From Cudoniella acicularis (taxonomy: Eukaryota > Ascomycota > Leotiomycetes > Helotiales > Helotiaceae), in NCBI GenBank assembly GCA_013054445.1, contig JAAMPI010001074.1:1-20288 (forward strand): a stretch of 20,288 nucleotides of DNA, given 5' to 3'. The position numbers and the translations under genes were made by a program. This document shows, piece after piece, positions 1-10,391 of the stretch. The notes beneath the pieces were generated by a model. It was not told the origin of the DNA, ran no database searches, and was given only the letters and a program-made list of their open reading frames with translations. How positions within the stretch are numbered: the stretch's first letter is position 1; each line of letters starts with the position of its first letter.

Positions 1-710
1 TTCCTATTTTGAATAGTCCCGGGCAGTTGAGGAATGAGAGGGGGAGGGTGGGAGGTTTTGGGGCGGAGGGGAATTTGGGCTGGCGGTAGAGATACCGTTC
101 TGAGTTGAGTTGAGATTTCTTTTGTTTTCGTTGCATGAGATGTAGAATGTAGAATGATGGATGTGCCTGGAAGAGGAGTAGAAATCGTGGAAAACGTAAA
201 TAATTGGTTTTTGGAGCATAGTTTGCATGGCATATGGCATAGCATTGTTTTGGCGTTTCTCGGGGTGGCTGCTAGCATTGAAATTTAATACCCTTCTAGC
301 TGTTATCTTAACATACGTACTCATTTGGTGTTTTTTGTAATCAATAAAACTGAAATCATTCAATCATTGTATTTTTTTTTAAGCATGTGAATGCGGCACT
401 TAGTGGCTTGGTGTTTCCTTGAAACATATTTTCAAGCGTTGAAGAATTAAGATTCAAGTACTTTGTTTTGACGGAATGGCCTCTCGTGCTGCCTGCAGCC
501 AATTTTGAAGTCTTCTGCGCAGTGTGTGAAAGCCACTTGGAAAAACACGATCTGGCTTTGAGAATCAAATGATGGTATTTCTTTCTTTGGGTTCGTGTTA
601 CAAGCACAGCTCCGAACTCAGAGGGTAGAGAATAGTGTCGAGGTATCATGAAGTTCTATGCACAAAGGTATCATCACCGCCTCGTTCCACCCTTTCCCAC
701 ACATCCACAA
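1..710. other. No supported gene; left flank
   Basis: Both strands are open in places, but no stretch has recognisable protein content, a clear domain or a consistent exon structure. The first 80 bases are strongly purine-rich on the + strand. The segment lies downstream of the lactonase-like gene, so its 3' end may include that gene's 3' UTR. I see no RNA gene or repeat. Confidence 0.5.
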
Positions 711-2024
711 CTACAGCCCCTTCTCATCATCCAACAATGCCCCAGCCGCTCCCTCCCCTAATTTAACCAACCAAAGTCTCTGCTCATTACAAACAAACAT
801 CTCTCCCCTCTTCCCAAAACAGAAATTCGCAACCCCACCACCTTCCCCTCCACCAGGAACACCAATAACACCAATCAACTCACCAGCCGGGTTCCAGACT
901 TCAACGCCGTCATCGCAGCCGGAATAGACGTTTCCGCTTGTGTCGCATTTGATGCCATCTGGGACGCCTTGGCGGGCGAAGGCAAAGGTGCGGCGATTTG
1001 TGAGGAAGGGTTGTGAGTGTGAGGAAGGGTGAATGATGTCGAAGGCGTAGATTGTTGCTGGTCTACATTCACGAGGTTCGTCAGCACAAATTCGACAAAC
1101 AAAAAAAGAAAAAGGAGAGACAAACCGAATCAAATCCCTATTCCCATCACCATGCACAACCCCAGTATCCGTCACGTACAGCACCTTTTCGTCCGGACTA
1201 AAACACAACCCATTACACCTCTCAAATCCCTCTGCCACCACCCTCGTCTCTCCCGTGCCCACATTGTACCTATAAACCTGACACGGTAACTCCGGCCGTC
1301 TTCGAAAGCCCTGTTCGAACCCATAACACGGATCCGTAAACCATACACTGCCATCTTTCTTCGAAACCACCACATCATTCACAGAATTGAAATCCCTCCC
1401 ATAAAAATTCGTAACCAACGGCTTCGGCGGCGCAGACCTCGGCATATAATACAACCCGCCCGTCCCCTTTGCCGGCGAACCTTGCGCACAAAACAGTATC
1501 CCATCTTTATAATTGACTCCTCCATTCGGCATATCGATCCCCGTCGGTGGTCTCAATTTCGCCCATTCTACCTTGGCAATACCGCCATTTTTGTCCCGGG
1601 TGATTTTTATGCGCGAGATGAGGATTGTGGGGTAAGCGGCGGAGGTGTTGGCTTGAAGGAGGTTGGAGGTTATGTAGAGTTCGTCGTGGGCGGGGAGGAA
1701 GACACAGGCTTCGTGGAAGAAGGGGTTGTTGGTTGTTTCGAGGGTGGAGAAGAGGAGGGAGTGTGTTGGTATTGAGCCGGTTATTTGTGTGAAAGTGGGG
1801 GAGTATTGAAGGTGGGTTATGCTGTCTTTTGGGAGGGTTTGTTGCCTGTGAAGTTGTTAGAGAGGGGAGAGGAGGAGGGGAAGGGGACGAACTTGACGGT
1901 GCCATTTGCTTCTCCCAGCCGATCAATGACCTTGTTAATTAGCATTGGCCATTTTAGACGCCGGGAGATTTACCTCGATTGGCGTAGGCACCAAAGGGAT
2001 ATCTGTATTCGTCACCGTAGCCAT
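711..2024 (-). CDS. SMP-30/gluconolactonase-like lactonohydrolase (frame slip inside)
   Basis: This is a six-bladed beta-propeller hydrolase of the SMP-30/gluconolactonase/LRE family. Such enzymes open sugar lactones or related esters in a metal-dependent way; the substrate here is unknown. Diagnostic stretches are NPFFHEACVFLP and TSNLLQ near the N-terminus, PPTGIDMPNGG, FNSVNDVVV, WFTDPCYG, RCNGLCFSPDE and VPDGIKCD. My model starts at the ATG at 2024. Exon 1 is 2024-1974 (17 codons), the intron 1973-1931, exon 2 1930-1126, a second intron 1125-1063, and exon 3 1062-711 ending in TAG. The second intron is 63 nt, in frame and stop-free, with GT, branch GCTGAC and TAG. Between 1856 and 1820 the frame changes by one base: one frame runs into TAA at 1817-1819 and the homologous frame opens after a stop at 1857-1859. 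No GT-AG pair of the right phase repairs this. Adding one base gives about 402 residues, a normal length. It is either a recent pseudogene or a sequence error. Confidence 0.75.
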
Positions 2025-2642
2025 TTTTTGGCTGCGGAAGCTGTTTGCTGAGATGGTGGGGTAATAAAGCGGGGTGTTCAGCAGTTCCACCGTCACTGAA
2101 AAACTGGGAACCGATCAAAAGGAAAGCACACCAATTCTCAATGAATTGATATCGGAACTTACACCAAGTGTGGAGCGGTATGAAATTCAAGCCTAGACCT
2201 CTCGTAGGCAGCTTGACGATATCTTTACTATTGTTTGTGTATCCTTGAAGTAAGCTCTCCGATCGCAAATTAGGTGGGCGAGGAAGCAACGACCTAATTG
2301 GTTAACTGGCTCATCACGTGCAAGCCCTTTCAAGTTGAAGAGCCAAAGATACTTGGGAAAAAAGAAGCATGCATCAGGGAGTGCAACTACTAGGATTGAA
2401 ATCTGATCTGCGTGATGTTTCAAAGCAAGTTCACTTTTGAAAAAAATCTGTTAAAAGTGAGTGCTATAACTGACAGTTATCTAGAAAATTCGACAGCGAA
2501 TATTAAATATTAGATGAAACCGATATCCCATTGCTGATAATAAAACAAAACAACTCACAGTAGGATAGTTATTATTTTTGATTTTGCAAACGTGACTTTG
2601 TCTGATAAACTGTCGAAATAAAGCTCCGCAAAACTGAAAAAT

Positions 2643-2692
2643 CCGATTTCAGTCCCGACTCCGACATAACCTCCGAGTCCGTACCCGGTCCG
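2643..2692. promoter_or_regulatory. Cluster of CCG triplets, candidate Zn2Cys6 factor sites
   Basis: Seven CCG triplets fall within 50 bp (starting at 2643, 2655, 2661, 2673, 2679, 2685 and 2690). Six of them form three direct pairs: CCGACTCCG at 2655, CCGAGTCCG at 2673 and CCGGTCCG at 2685. Zn2Cys6 proteins generally bind CGG/CCG half-sites. The cluster lies about 270-310 bp upstream of the transporter ATG, and a Zn2Cys6 gene lies just beyond the transporter. That this regulator binds here is inference only. Confidence 0.4.
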
Positions 2693-2902
2693 ATATTCTC
2701 ACCAACCATGACCACAATTGCATGGAAGAGCGTCACACCCAGCACTGTGGTTGGTTGCGATCTCTGATATCATGGGGCTCAATTTTGTAGTTTGAGAAGA
2801 ATCGTCAGAGGCTTGATACAAATCTAGAGTGACTCGAATCGTTCTCCACAGTAGAAATGCTATTTAAATTCTCAGTTTTTCTCGCAGTTGAGCCAGTTCC
2901 GC

Positions 2903-2910
2903 CTATAAAT
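2903..2910 (+). promoter_or_regulatory. TATA-like box of the MFS gene
   Basis: CTATAAAT lies 48 bp before the ATG at 2958. The spacing is plausible for a fungal core promoter with a short 5' UTR. Confidence 0.4.
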
Positions 2911-2957
2911 TCCCTGCTTTTGATACCTTGATCATTTTCTGAAACAAGTATTTCACA

Positions 2958-4676
2958 ATGGCACTCACACATCAAAATTCCAACAGTCCCGAATCCGAAG
3001 TTCCCGGAACAGGCATAGAAGCCCCAAGTTCTTCAACCATCACCGAGCAATATGATCCAAGCAGCTCGGAACAGAATATCGAAACAAAGCCCGAAACTCC
3101 CAAGGAAGAGGAAATTTCCTCAGAAAACACCGTCGACTTCGACGGTCCCTCTGATCTTACAAAACCCACGAATTGGCCCCTGGGGAAGAAAATAATCACC
3201 ACAGTGCTGTATGGTATGACGACTGGAGGTAGCACATGGGCGAGCAGCGTTTACACATCGGCAGGTGACAGTATAGCTGAGGAATTTGGGATTGGAAGTG
3301 TCGTGAGCACTCTCGGTTTGACGTTGTTTCTTCTCGGGTAAACCCTCTTGCATTCTACCCTGAAGCATAAGTTGACTACTTGAAGATTCGGCATTGGGCC
3401 CCTTCTATGGGGACCACTTTCTGAAGCATACGGTCGTAAAATCGCAGTCCTGCCCCAATACTTCATCGCGGCATGTTTCTGTTTTGGAACTGCTGCCGCG
3501 AAAGATATTCAGACCGTTATGATTACCAGATTCTTCACTGGCTTTTTCGGCTCTGCACCAGTCACGAACACAGGAGGTAAAACCCCCTCCCACTTTCTCG
3601 AACGAAAGCTCACAGGTTAGGCGTCCTTGGCGATATTTGGAGCCCTCAACAGCGAGGTGTAGCCATCCTCGGATATTCTATGTCTGTTGTTGGTGGACCT
3701 ATGCTCGCACCACTTGCAGGAGCAGCTATCATCCAAAATTCCGCAAGTTGGCGATGGGTGTTCTATATGACCGGTATTTTGATGATGACGATATTCTTCT
3801 TCGCTGTGCTTTTGGTAGATGAGAGTTCGGCCCCAATCATCCTTACGAACAAAGCAGCTCGGTTGCGAAGAGAGACTAACAATTGGGCTTTGCATTCGAA
3901 GCACGAGGAAATTGGCGTCGATTTCGACAGGTTGTTCAAAAAATACCTCATTCGTCCTTGGCAACTTCTTGCGACACCAATTTGTTTCTTTATGGTGCTG
4001 TACGCCAGCTTTGTGTATGGGATTGTGTATCTGTAAGTCTGCCCGCTTGGAAGAGAGTATCTCGTACGAGGAGAGTATCTCACAATTTTATAGAAACTTT
4101 GCCGCTTTCGCTATTGAGTTCCAGTCCGCTCGAGGCTGGTCGCAAGTCATCACTTCACTTCCTTTCATTGCCATTTTCATCGGCTGCTTCTTTTCCGGTC
4201 TCTTCATCATTTACAACCAACAATATTACTCGGCGCAATTCAAAGCCAACGGCAACAAACCAGTACCCGAAGCACGTCTTCGTTCGATGATGATCGGTGG
4301 TATCGTGATGGTTATGGCCTTGTTCGTTTTCGCATGGACAAGCGATCCCCGAATCAGCTGGGTGGGACCATGCATCGGTGCACTGATGATGGGCTTTGGG
4401 TTTTTCTCCATATTCCAAGCCTCGACGAATTACCTCGTTGACACTTTCCAAACATATGCAGCAAGTGCATTGGCGGCCAACACGTTGATGAGGAATATTT
4501 TTGCGGCAACATTCCCACTTTTCACAAGCCAGATGTACGAAAAATTGGGTATTGACTGGGCAGGTAGCTTATTGGGGTTCGTTGCTCTGGCCATGGTTCC
4601 GATTCCATTCATCTTCAGTATTTATGGAAAGAGGATAAGAGCAAGAGGTGAATGGTCAAAGGGGTCGACTTTGTAA
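2958..4676 (+). CDS. MFS multidrug transporter, DHA1 family
   Basis: This is a 12-helix drug:H+ antiporter of the DHA1 family (FLR1/TPO-like), expected in the plasma membrane exporting toxic compounds or polyamines. Exons are 2958-3337, 3386-3576, 3621-4032 and 4094-4676, joined by consistent phases to give about 521 residues, a typical length. The N-terminal ~75 residues are a Ser/Glu/Pro-rich cytosolic tail ending in the family signature VDFDGPSDLTKPTNWP. Motif A appears as GPLSEAYGRK between helices 2 and 3. The antiporter motif C region appears as YSMSVVGGPMLAPLAGA, followed by SWRWVFYMTGI. A central cytosolic loop (LRRETNN...FDRLFKKY) separates the two six-helix halves, and the late helices carry GFGFFSIFQASTNYLVD. 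Introns are 48, 44 and 61 nt; the second uses a TTAG acceptor because the nearer CACAG would create a stop. It converges with the Zn2Cys6 gene, 90 bp apart. The reading frame is intact; substrate unknown. Confidence 0.9.
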
Positions 4677-4766
4677 CTGATTTTCCTGAACTACAGGAGA
4701 TGTAAATTGGGTGATATCGAAGCATACTGTACTTGTACTGTAGAATAAACCAGAATTAATTCGTCG

Positions 4767-7018
4767 TTAGGGGCGGTCCGCTTGTGGAATAAAATCGGGA
4801 GCAGGGAGATCCATCCCAGCGGAGCCGTCTATCATCCAGTCCATTGCACCGAATAGATCGAAATTCATATCCCAACCTGCAAGTGACGGATCACCAACAC
4901 CAATTGGATTTTGGAAGCTGGCATCCGGTATTGCCGAGATTGATGTTGATGGAACAAGACTCGGCGGTCCTGGGGATTTATGCTGCTCCGTTTGACTTCC
5001 ACCATCCATATTTTTTATGTGCTCACGCCAAGCCCACATGCAGTCGAAGGCATGGCTAGCTCCCATTCTGAAATCAACTTTCAAGATCAAGGGATCCGGT
5101 CTAGTCCCTGACCATGGTGAGCCGGCGCCCATTGCTTTCCATAATAGAGGTACCCTGATCGCTACACGAGAAGGCAGGTCATCATTTTGCAAACTAATCC
5201 TCCTGATAGCAAGAAGGATGCCATTGAAAATAGCTTTTCCGTGCTGCCTGTCTATCCGTTCCGCGAAAGGACTGTTGAGAAGTTTGACGAGCGCAAATAT
5301 TGAGGAGAATATGGACTGTGATATAAATATGCTGCAATGCTCGAGCAAAGTTCCAGTCGACATCTCGTAATCCATAACTCGTTGGAGAAAATCGCAAGCA
5401 TACTGATATAGGAGTTGAAAGCCATTATCTCTTTGTATAGACCCAAGTGGCAGAAAAAATGCAAAGGTATGCAGTTGAAATTTGGCGGCAAGGAAATTCA
5501 AATCGAGAAAAGAGTCCTCTCGATATCCTACAAATCAACAAAAATTAAGAATCTATCAGACAAAATGGTACAACCGACTGGACTGAATAATGATTTGTTC
5601 AGGAGACTTACTTGATATCTCAGCTCCAGATTCTCCGAGAAACTTTACTTTGTCTAAAGTACACACCATAGCCCATCTCTCATTTTCCGGAGGTAAGCCA
5701 TTGAGGGAATTGCAGCAATACAAAGCTGTAGTCATATTACAAAATTGAGAAACTCTCAACTGATCAACAAGGTCTTTCGGAAGCTGGTATGGAGTAAGAA
5801 ACATGAGATCCGAGCTGAGGACCCAACCATAGTTCGTGCGTGGAGGTAAGCCGTGAATGCTAGAAGAGCTACAGAGAATTAAAAAAAAAAAGCTCCAGGG
5901 AACTGGGAGATGGTACCTTTGTGCGACAATGTTGCAAGCAACCCAAGTGAGCATTCGATCTCGCTGCTCTGTATGTGCTGGTTGATCGCCAAATGGAACT
6001 TCCGTCCTAAATCCAAGATGCAGCATATTTTGCTGTGCAATTTGAACCATCATACCGCTCAGTTGGAAAGTTGGGTCTTGGAAATTGTTGTTCGTCGGCA
6101 GTGGCCAGAAGCAGACTAAGCAAAGCGCTTTGACGACGTGGTATGATTGAGGCATTTCTGAAATAGTGGCCCAAAGTAATTTGTTGAAATCCGGACCAAG
6201 ATGCTGCAGTAATCTTGGGTGAAGCTTGGATCGGCGGCAGGCAACCATGACAATTGACCATCCTAAAAGGATTGACTGGTTGAAGTAACGATCAGGCGGC
6301 ATTTGAGGATCAAGAAAGGGTAGAAATGGATGGTAAGAGGCGAAATACCTATACTGAGTCAGCAGGTTTCATCCTTTCTATAAACATTCAGCACATACTC
6401 CTTAAAAAGATTGTCCAACTCATCTCCCGACAGCAAGATTTCTTCAAATTGACGTTGCTTTGTAGACCGCGCTGGTGCTGGTCTGCAATCGGAGCAGGAT
6501 GAGAAACAATAGGCTGCTGAATTACTTGATTTTGGCTTCCCTTGGTGGCTTGCTGCAATTTTCGACGAAGATCATCAATCTCTCGTTGCATTGCATTATA
6601 TTTACTGAGCAATCAGCCAGGTACCAGGACGTTCCCGGACTACGCACTCTCTCTTTCCCACGCGTTTGAACAGCGTTTCTATTTTACATTCTTTCTTCAA
6701 CCGGCGGCATCGAGAGCACGGAGAGAACGGTGATTGGACGACATCGCATCGAAGCTGGACATTTCAGTCAACTAGAAGAGGCCGAATGGGCTTCGGATAA
6801 AATGAGCAACGCAAATTCAGACTCACCTTTTGCTGTCTGCAATCATTACAAGCTCTCTTCACTGATTTTGCCTCACCCAAATTCCGAGTTGGACCAAGAG
6901 CAGAGGCTGTACCGTTTGGGGAAAACCCATCCCGGGATTGGGCATCCTCACTTTCGTTTTCACTTCTTGAGCGCCGCGCAGCGCTTCTTGAATTCGAGGC
7001 TCCGTTTGAGGTATCCAT
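4767..7018 (-). CDS. Zn2Cys6 transcription factor, Leu3-like zinc cluster
   Basis: This is a nuclear fungal binuclear zinc-cluster regulator. My model has exons 7018-6827, 6754-6648, 6604-6526, 6457-6399, 6348-5917, 5868-5612 and 5527-4767, giving about 628 residues. The ATG at 7018 is the first in-frame ATG. Residues 57-87 form C-X2-C-X6-C-X9-C-X2-C-X6-C (ACNDCRQQKLRCD then PCSRCRRLKKEC), with the cluster split by an intron after RQQK. FKRVGKR follows it, as in Leu3-like proteins, then a predicted coiled coil (MQREIDDLRRKLQQ). The middle region (EYFASYHPFLPFLDP, IHGLPPRTNYGW) is the fungal-specific transcription factor domain, and the C-terminus is acidic. Weak point: the intron 6458-6525 has a poor acceptor (CAAAG), and a one-base slip there explains the frame change equally well. 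The 48-nt intron 5869-5916 is in frame and stop-free. The convergent MFS gene is a possible but unproven target. Confidence 0.85.
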
Positions 7019-8045
7019 GGGCACAGATCGAGGCTCGATAATTCGTATTTTTCGAAGTCTGGAACCGAGAGTTATGGTGACGATTGAAGTCGGCACAGAG
7101 TTCTGAGGCCGAACGGAGGTGGCTAGTCTGGATCAGGCTGGGGAGCTAAACCCTATTCGGACGTCCTCCACTAATCTCACGTCCATTTCAACGTTACCTC
7201 ATCATCCACCCTTCAGCATCTGAAGCCTTTCATATATTCATGATTCGCAACACTCAAAATACTGGCTGTGGTGCTCGAAATCGCATTGCTGACTGTCCAG
7301 AGTGTGAAAGATGGCGATTCGGCGTGGAAACACTGAGCCTCAACTTTTCCAGCTTCTTTGTCTTCGACCACCAAAACGTTTGCCCGCTTTCTACGCGCAC
7401 CGCTATGGATATCTCGACTGCCGAGATTCATAAGGAAGCAATTTCCTCAATAGATTGACGAGAGTCAGTTTTTGGAACGTTTTCTTACCAAAACAGGCAT
7501 CGCGTAAACCGACTTTCGTCAATCTCTACGGTATGGAGTTGTTGTGCAGCCTCTTGGATAGGCGAATGGACCTTCAATACTTGGAGTCTTAGATGATGAG
7601 GATGACCCTGCAAAACAACTTCAGGCCTCTGGGTTCCAATCTCATGAGGAGAAGACAAATGAGCTTCGCGACTTTGCATTCTCGTTGAGCGAGACACGAA
7701 TTTGAATCATGCTTCCACAACGGCGAATATTACCTGCAAGAATTTCTCCAGCGCTTGAGCGAAAGATTTAGTACCCTCTGAAGGACTCACAATCCACGAG
7801 AAAGCAGAGTCGACTAAAGAATATCCTGCATTCTAGATCTTGCATCTTCTTCCTTTTTCTTTCAGCTCTGGGAGTCCTTTCTTCCGCATTGGGCAATGGC
7901 TTGCTGTACCCACTTTCAATTTCTTTGTATCATCCAATAGTGGATTGACAAAATTGAAAATCTCAGGGCAATCTTCTTGTCAAATTAAAAAAAAAAATCC
8001 AAACACAACTCAAAATCGCTCGCTGACTCGCAGGAACATAACACA
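7019..8045. other. Intergenic; no convincing gene, possible minus-strand coding scraps
   Basis: The part next to 7018 should hold the regulator's promoter and 5' UTR. Two minus-strand open stretches, about 7431-7213 and 7679-7485, have mixed composition and a GTAAGA donor-like site between them (near 7488). The splice phases I tried do not join, and neither peptide is recognisable. They could be remnants or chance. The stretch 7780-8045 precedes the protease-like pseudogene and shows nothing else. Confidence 0.4.
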
Positions 8046-10143
8046 ATGTCACGAATACCAAAGTTTAAGGAATATGTTCCTTGACATGCCTACAATCCTA
8101 TACCTTCCCCCGACCCCGATCACATATTCACACCCGAAGAGCTGACCGAAGGATGGCGCCATACTTCATGGCAAAGGTCGCTGCTAGGCTTTACAATCAG
8201 GGAATTAAAGGATAGCGGAGCTTAGCACAGATACAAGGTCAAGGAAAGTGATCTAATATCCGGCAATTTGCCTATACATCTAATATACGAGAAAGCCAAA
8301 TGGTTAAATAGTGACCCGATCGGCGGTGGGTTTCCTGGAAATTATGATGTGGCACAAGATTTCACCTGGCAACCACTGCTCCCGGTATTGCATCTGGCTT
8401 CAGTGGTTTTATCAAATAGTTCAATATGGCCATGGTAAGACTTGGGATCTTGATGATACTTGGAATAAATATGCTGACTACAATAAATGCCCAATATGTT
8501 GCTATTCGCTGAGCGGAAGCGACTACAACCCCAAGAAGTCCCTGATGGCCGCGCACAGGATCTTTCGTTTTACCAGGCCTTCAATATTCGTTTTCGGGGA
8601 GGCATAAAGACACCTAATCAGATTTCCGGCTTACAAACCGCCATAAAACAGAACGGTAAAATTATTAGATTCAAAATCTCTCAATTTCAAGACCACAGAG
8701 AAGGAGGGCTCACGAAACCCCGCTATGATGACGACAGTAAGAAAGTCCTAGGGATTACCACCCACATAGCATCAGATGTCATTTACCCCCTTTTACAACC
8801 TGATCTTTCTGTTTCGGAGAGACTTTTGCACCAATTTTACACTGCTATTGTTGTGAGTAATGACCTGGTGAGTTTTGGATTCCGCTGACTTGATAGTTGA
8901 TACACGAAACTATGGTATGTAGATCTCCCAGGATTGGCTGTTCATACTGACCATTGAGATAGCATGCGCTTAGCAGAGGTATTTCATCTATTAGGCAAAT
9001 AGCACCGTCAAATGGATCAGAACCTGTACGTGCACTATTGGCCTATTTGTAAGAGAAGCTAACATATTTACAGTTTGTCGAAGATGAAGCCATTAACGAG
9101 CTTGGTTCGTCGTGGAAGCGAGCAGTGAGTTTCTGAAACGAGACTTCAACCCTTTTACTAACAAATAGGCCTTTAGTGGACGAGTACAACGGCAGGTTAA
9201 TAGAATTGACTTAGCCTTTAAAGCCCCAGCGGTAGTGATGGCAATACAGTTATGGCCGAACTGGAGAGACTTTGCAATATCCAACGGGGGGCAATGGAAC
9301 AAAGACGCTTCTTACCGGTTTCGGCACCATCATAAATTTGGCACTGGAGCTCAGAAATATTATTGGCCATCGATGTTTCGTGGGTTGAGATGCTCCAACA
9401 GGCAACATTTTGGTTGTGCCAATACAAATACGGAAGTGATATTTTCGAACCTCCACAAATCCTTGGAGGTGTGGAAATCAGTCCTGGTGGAGGTCACACC
9501 GCCTATGGGAAGGATTATAAAGCTTGGATTGTCGAGTCTCAGGGGTCGGCCGTTGTTGCTGATTTACCGCCACTCAGACCAGACGCAAATGGGGTTGAAC
9601 ACATGAATCACTACCAGAATCAATCTATCAGGGCAGACGTTATACGAATGTTGATACGCCAGGAAAAAAGTGCAAAACTCAACTCTCTCAAAAGTGAGCG
9701 CGACAAACGGACATACAATGATGAAACAATGATGCTGCAACAGGCGAACGCGCTCTCGGAAGAGAACGAGCAGCAAAGCTTCGATTTATGACACTCTCAG
9801 ACACTCGAAATTCTCCACCATCAGAGTTGAAGCCAATTATGAGCTTTCGAAATTCGTCGACTTGCCTAGGGAGCGGAAAGTTATGTTGTGTCAGCGAGCA
9901 ATTGATGATTCGCAGATTCTGGTGAAGACCGATCCTGAAAACAAGGACACTCATGAAGATCAGTTGGAGGATATGAAGAAACATTTGGAAAAGTTGACGG
10001 AGGAGGCGGTTCTAATTGCAACGGCATTTGGGGACACTGGGCAGTATAAACGAGGTCGTGATCCCACGGCGGGGTGGAATATTCATGACCGGCCGAAGCA
10101 ACGATCAAGGACTGGCAGTTGCTCTGGAAAGCTCAAGCCTTGA
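8046..10143 (+). pseudogene. Degenerate HExxH zincin-like protein gene
   Basis: The intact parent would be a large, probably cytosolic fungal protein with a zinc-metalloprotease-type motif; activity is unproven. The frame opens with MSRIPKFKEYVP at 8046, meets TGA at 8082, and resumes in the same frame (PDPDHIFTPEELTEGW). It meets TAG at 8223 and resumes again (HRYKVKESDLISGN) up to a GTAAGA donor at 8435. No AG acceptor of matching phase exists before the next coding block, which starts near 8487 (RAQDLSFYQ, FRGGIKTPN). Downstream exons end or lie at 8852, 8897-8914, 8963-9025, 9074-9124 and from 9169, all in phase 0 with good branch points. Together they give IVLIHETMHALSRG and FVEDEAINELGSSWKRA: HExxH plus a candidate third ligand in EDExxxE. 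The frame slips by -1 near 9375-9390 (YYWPSM to WVEMLQQATFW) and by +1 near 9770-9785 (before YDTLRHSKF). A charged, coiled-coil-like tail follows. The end is approximate. Confidence 0.75.
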
Positions 10144-10391
10144 TGCGCCACAGGAGGTTCGTTTCATTTTAAGATGGAGTTGGCTTGGCAGGAGCTCAAG
10201 TGGCTCGGTAATTAAAGGTTTCGATGTCTGTCAAACTGTGAGTAACTGTACGCCGAGTTGACGCAAAAGACATTTCAAGAGTTTGAAAGACGATCGCATT
10301 TCTACGCTCTGTACTTTAATAAAACCCCGATAAAACCAATCCCTGAATCCTTTCTATATCCACAGCCCTTGGTGCATCCAATGTCCCAACA

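Larger units (their letters stand above)
2025..2957. other. Divergent intergenic region, lactonase/MFS
   Basis: This gap of about 930 bp separates two divergent genes, so it should carry both promoters. The half near the transporter becomes AT-rich (about 2430-2640) and is then interrupted by a CCG-rich cluster. A TATA-like box lies about 50 bp before the transporter start. No further coding sequence is convincing here. Confidence 0.6.

Noticed and set aside
4..649. Open stretches on the minus strand at the left edge
   Set aside because: They are low-complexity or composition-driven, have no recognisable domain and no consistent splice structure.
3680..4036. A separate short transporter gene starting at 3680
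   Set aside because: It is exon 3 of the MFS gene; phases of the flanking introns join it to exons 2 and 4.
711..7018. A secondary-metabolite gene cluster
   Set aside because: No backbone enzyme (polyketide synthase, peptide synthetase, terpene synthase) is present in the window. A lactonase, a transporter and a regulator alone are not enough.
8311..8607. Alternative + strand frame with TWNKYADYNKCPICC as a zinc-finger-like gene
   Set aside because: It overlaps the better-supported zincin-like coding frame and the putative first intron, and its cysteines do not form a known pattern.
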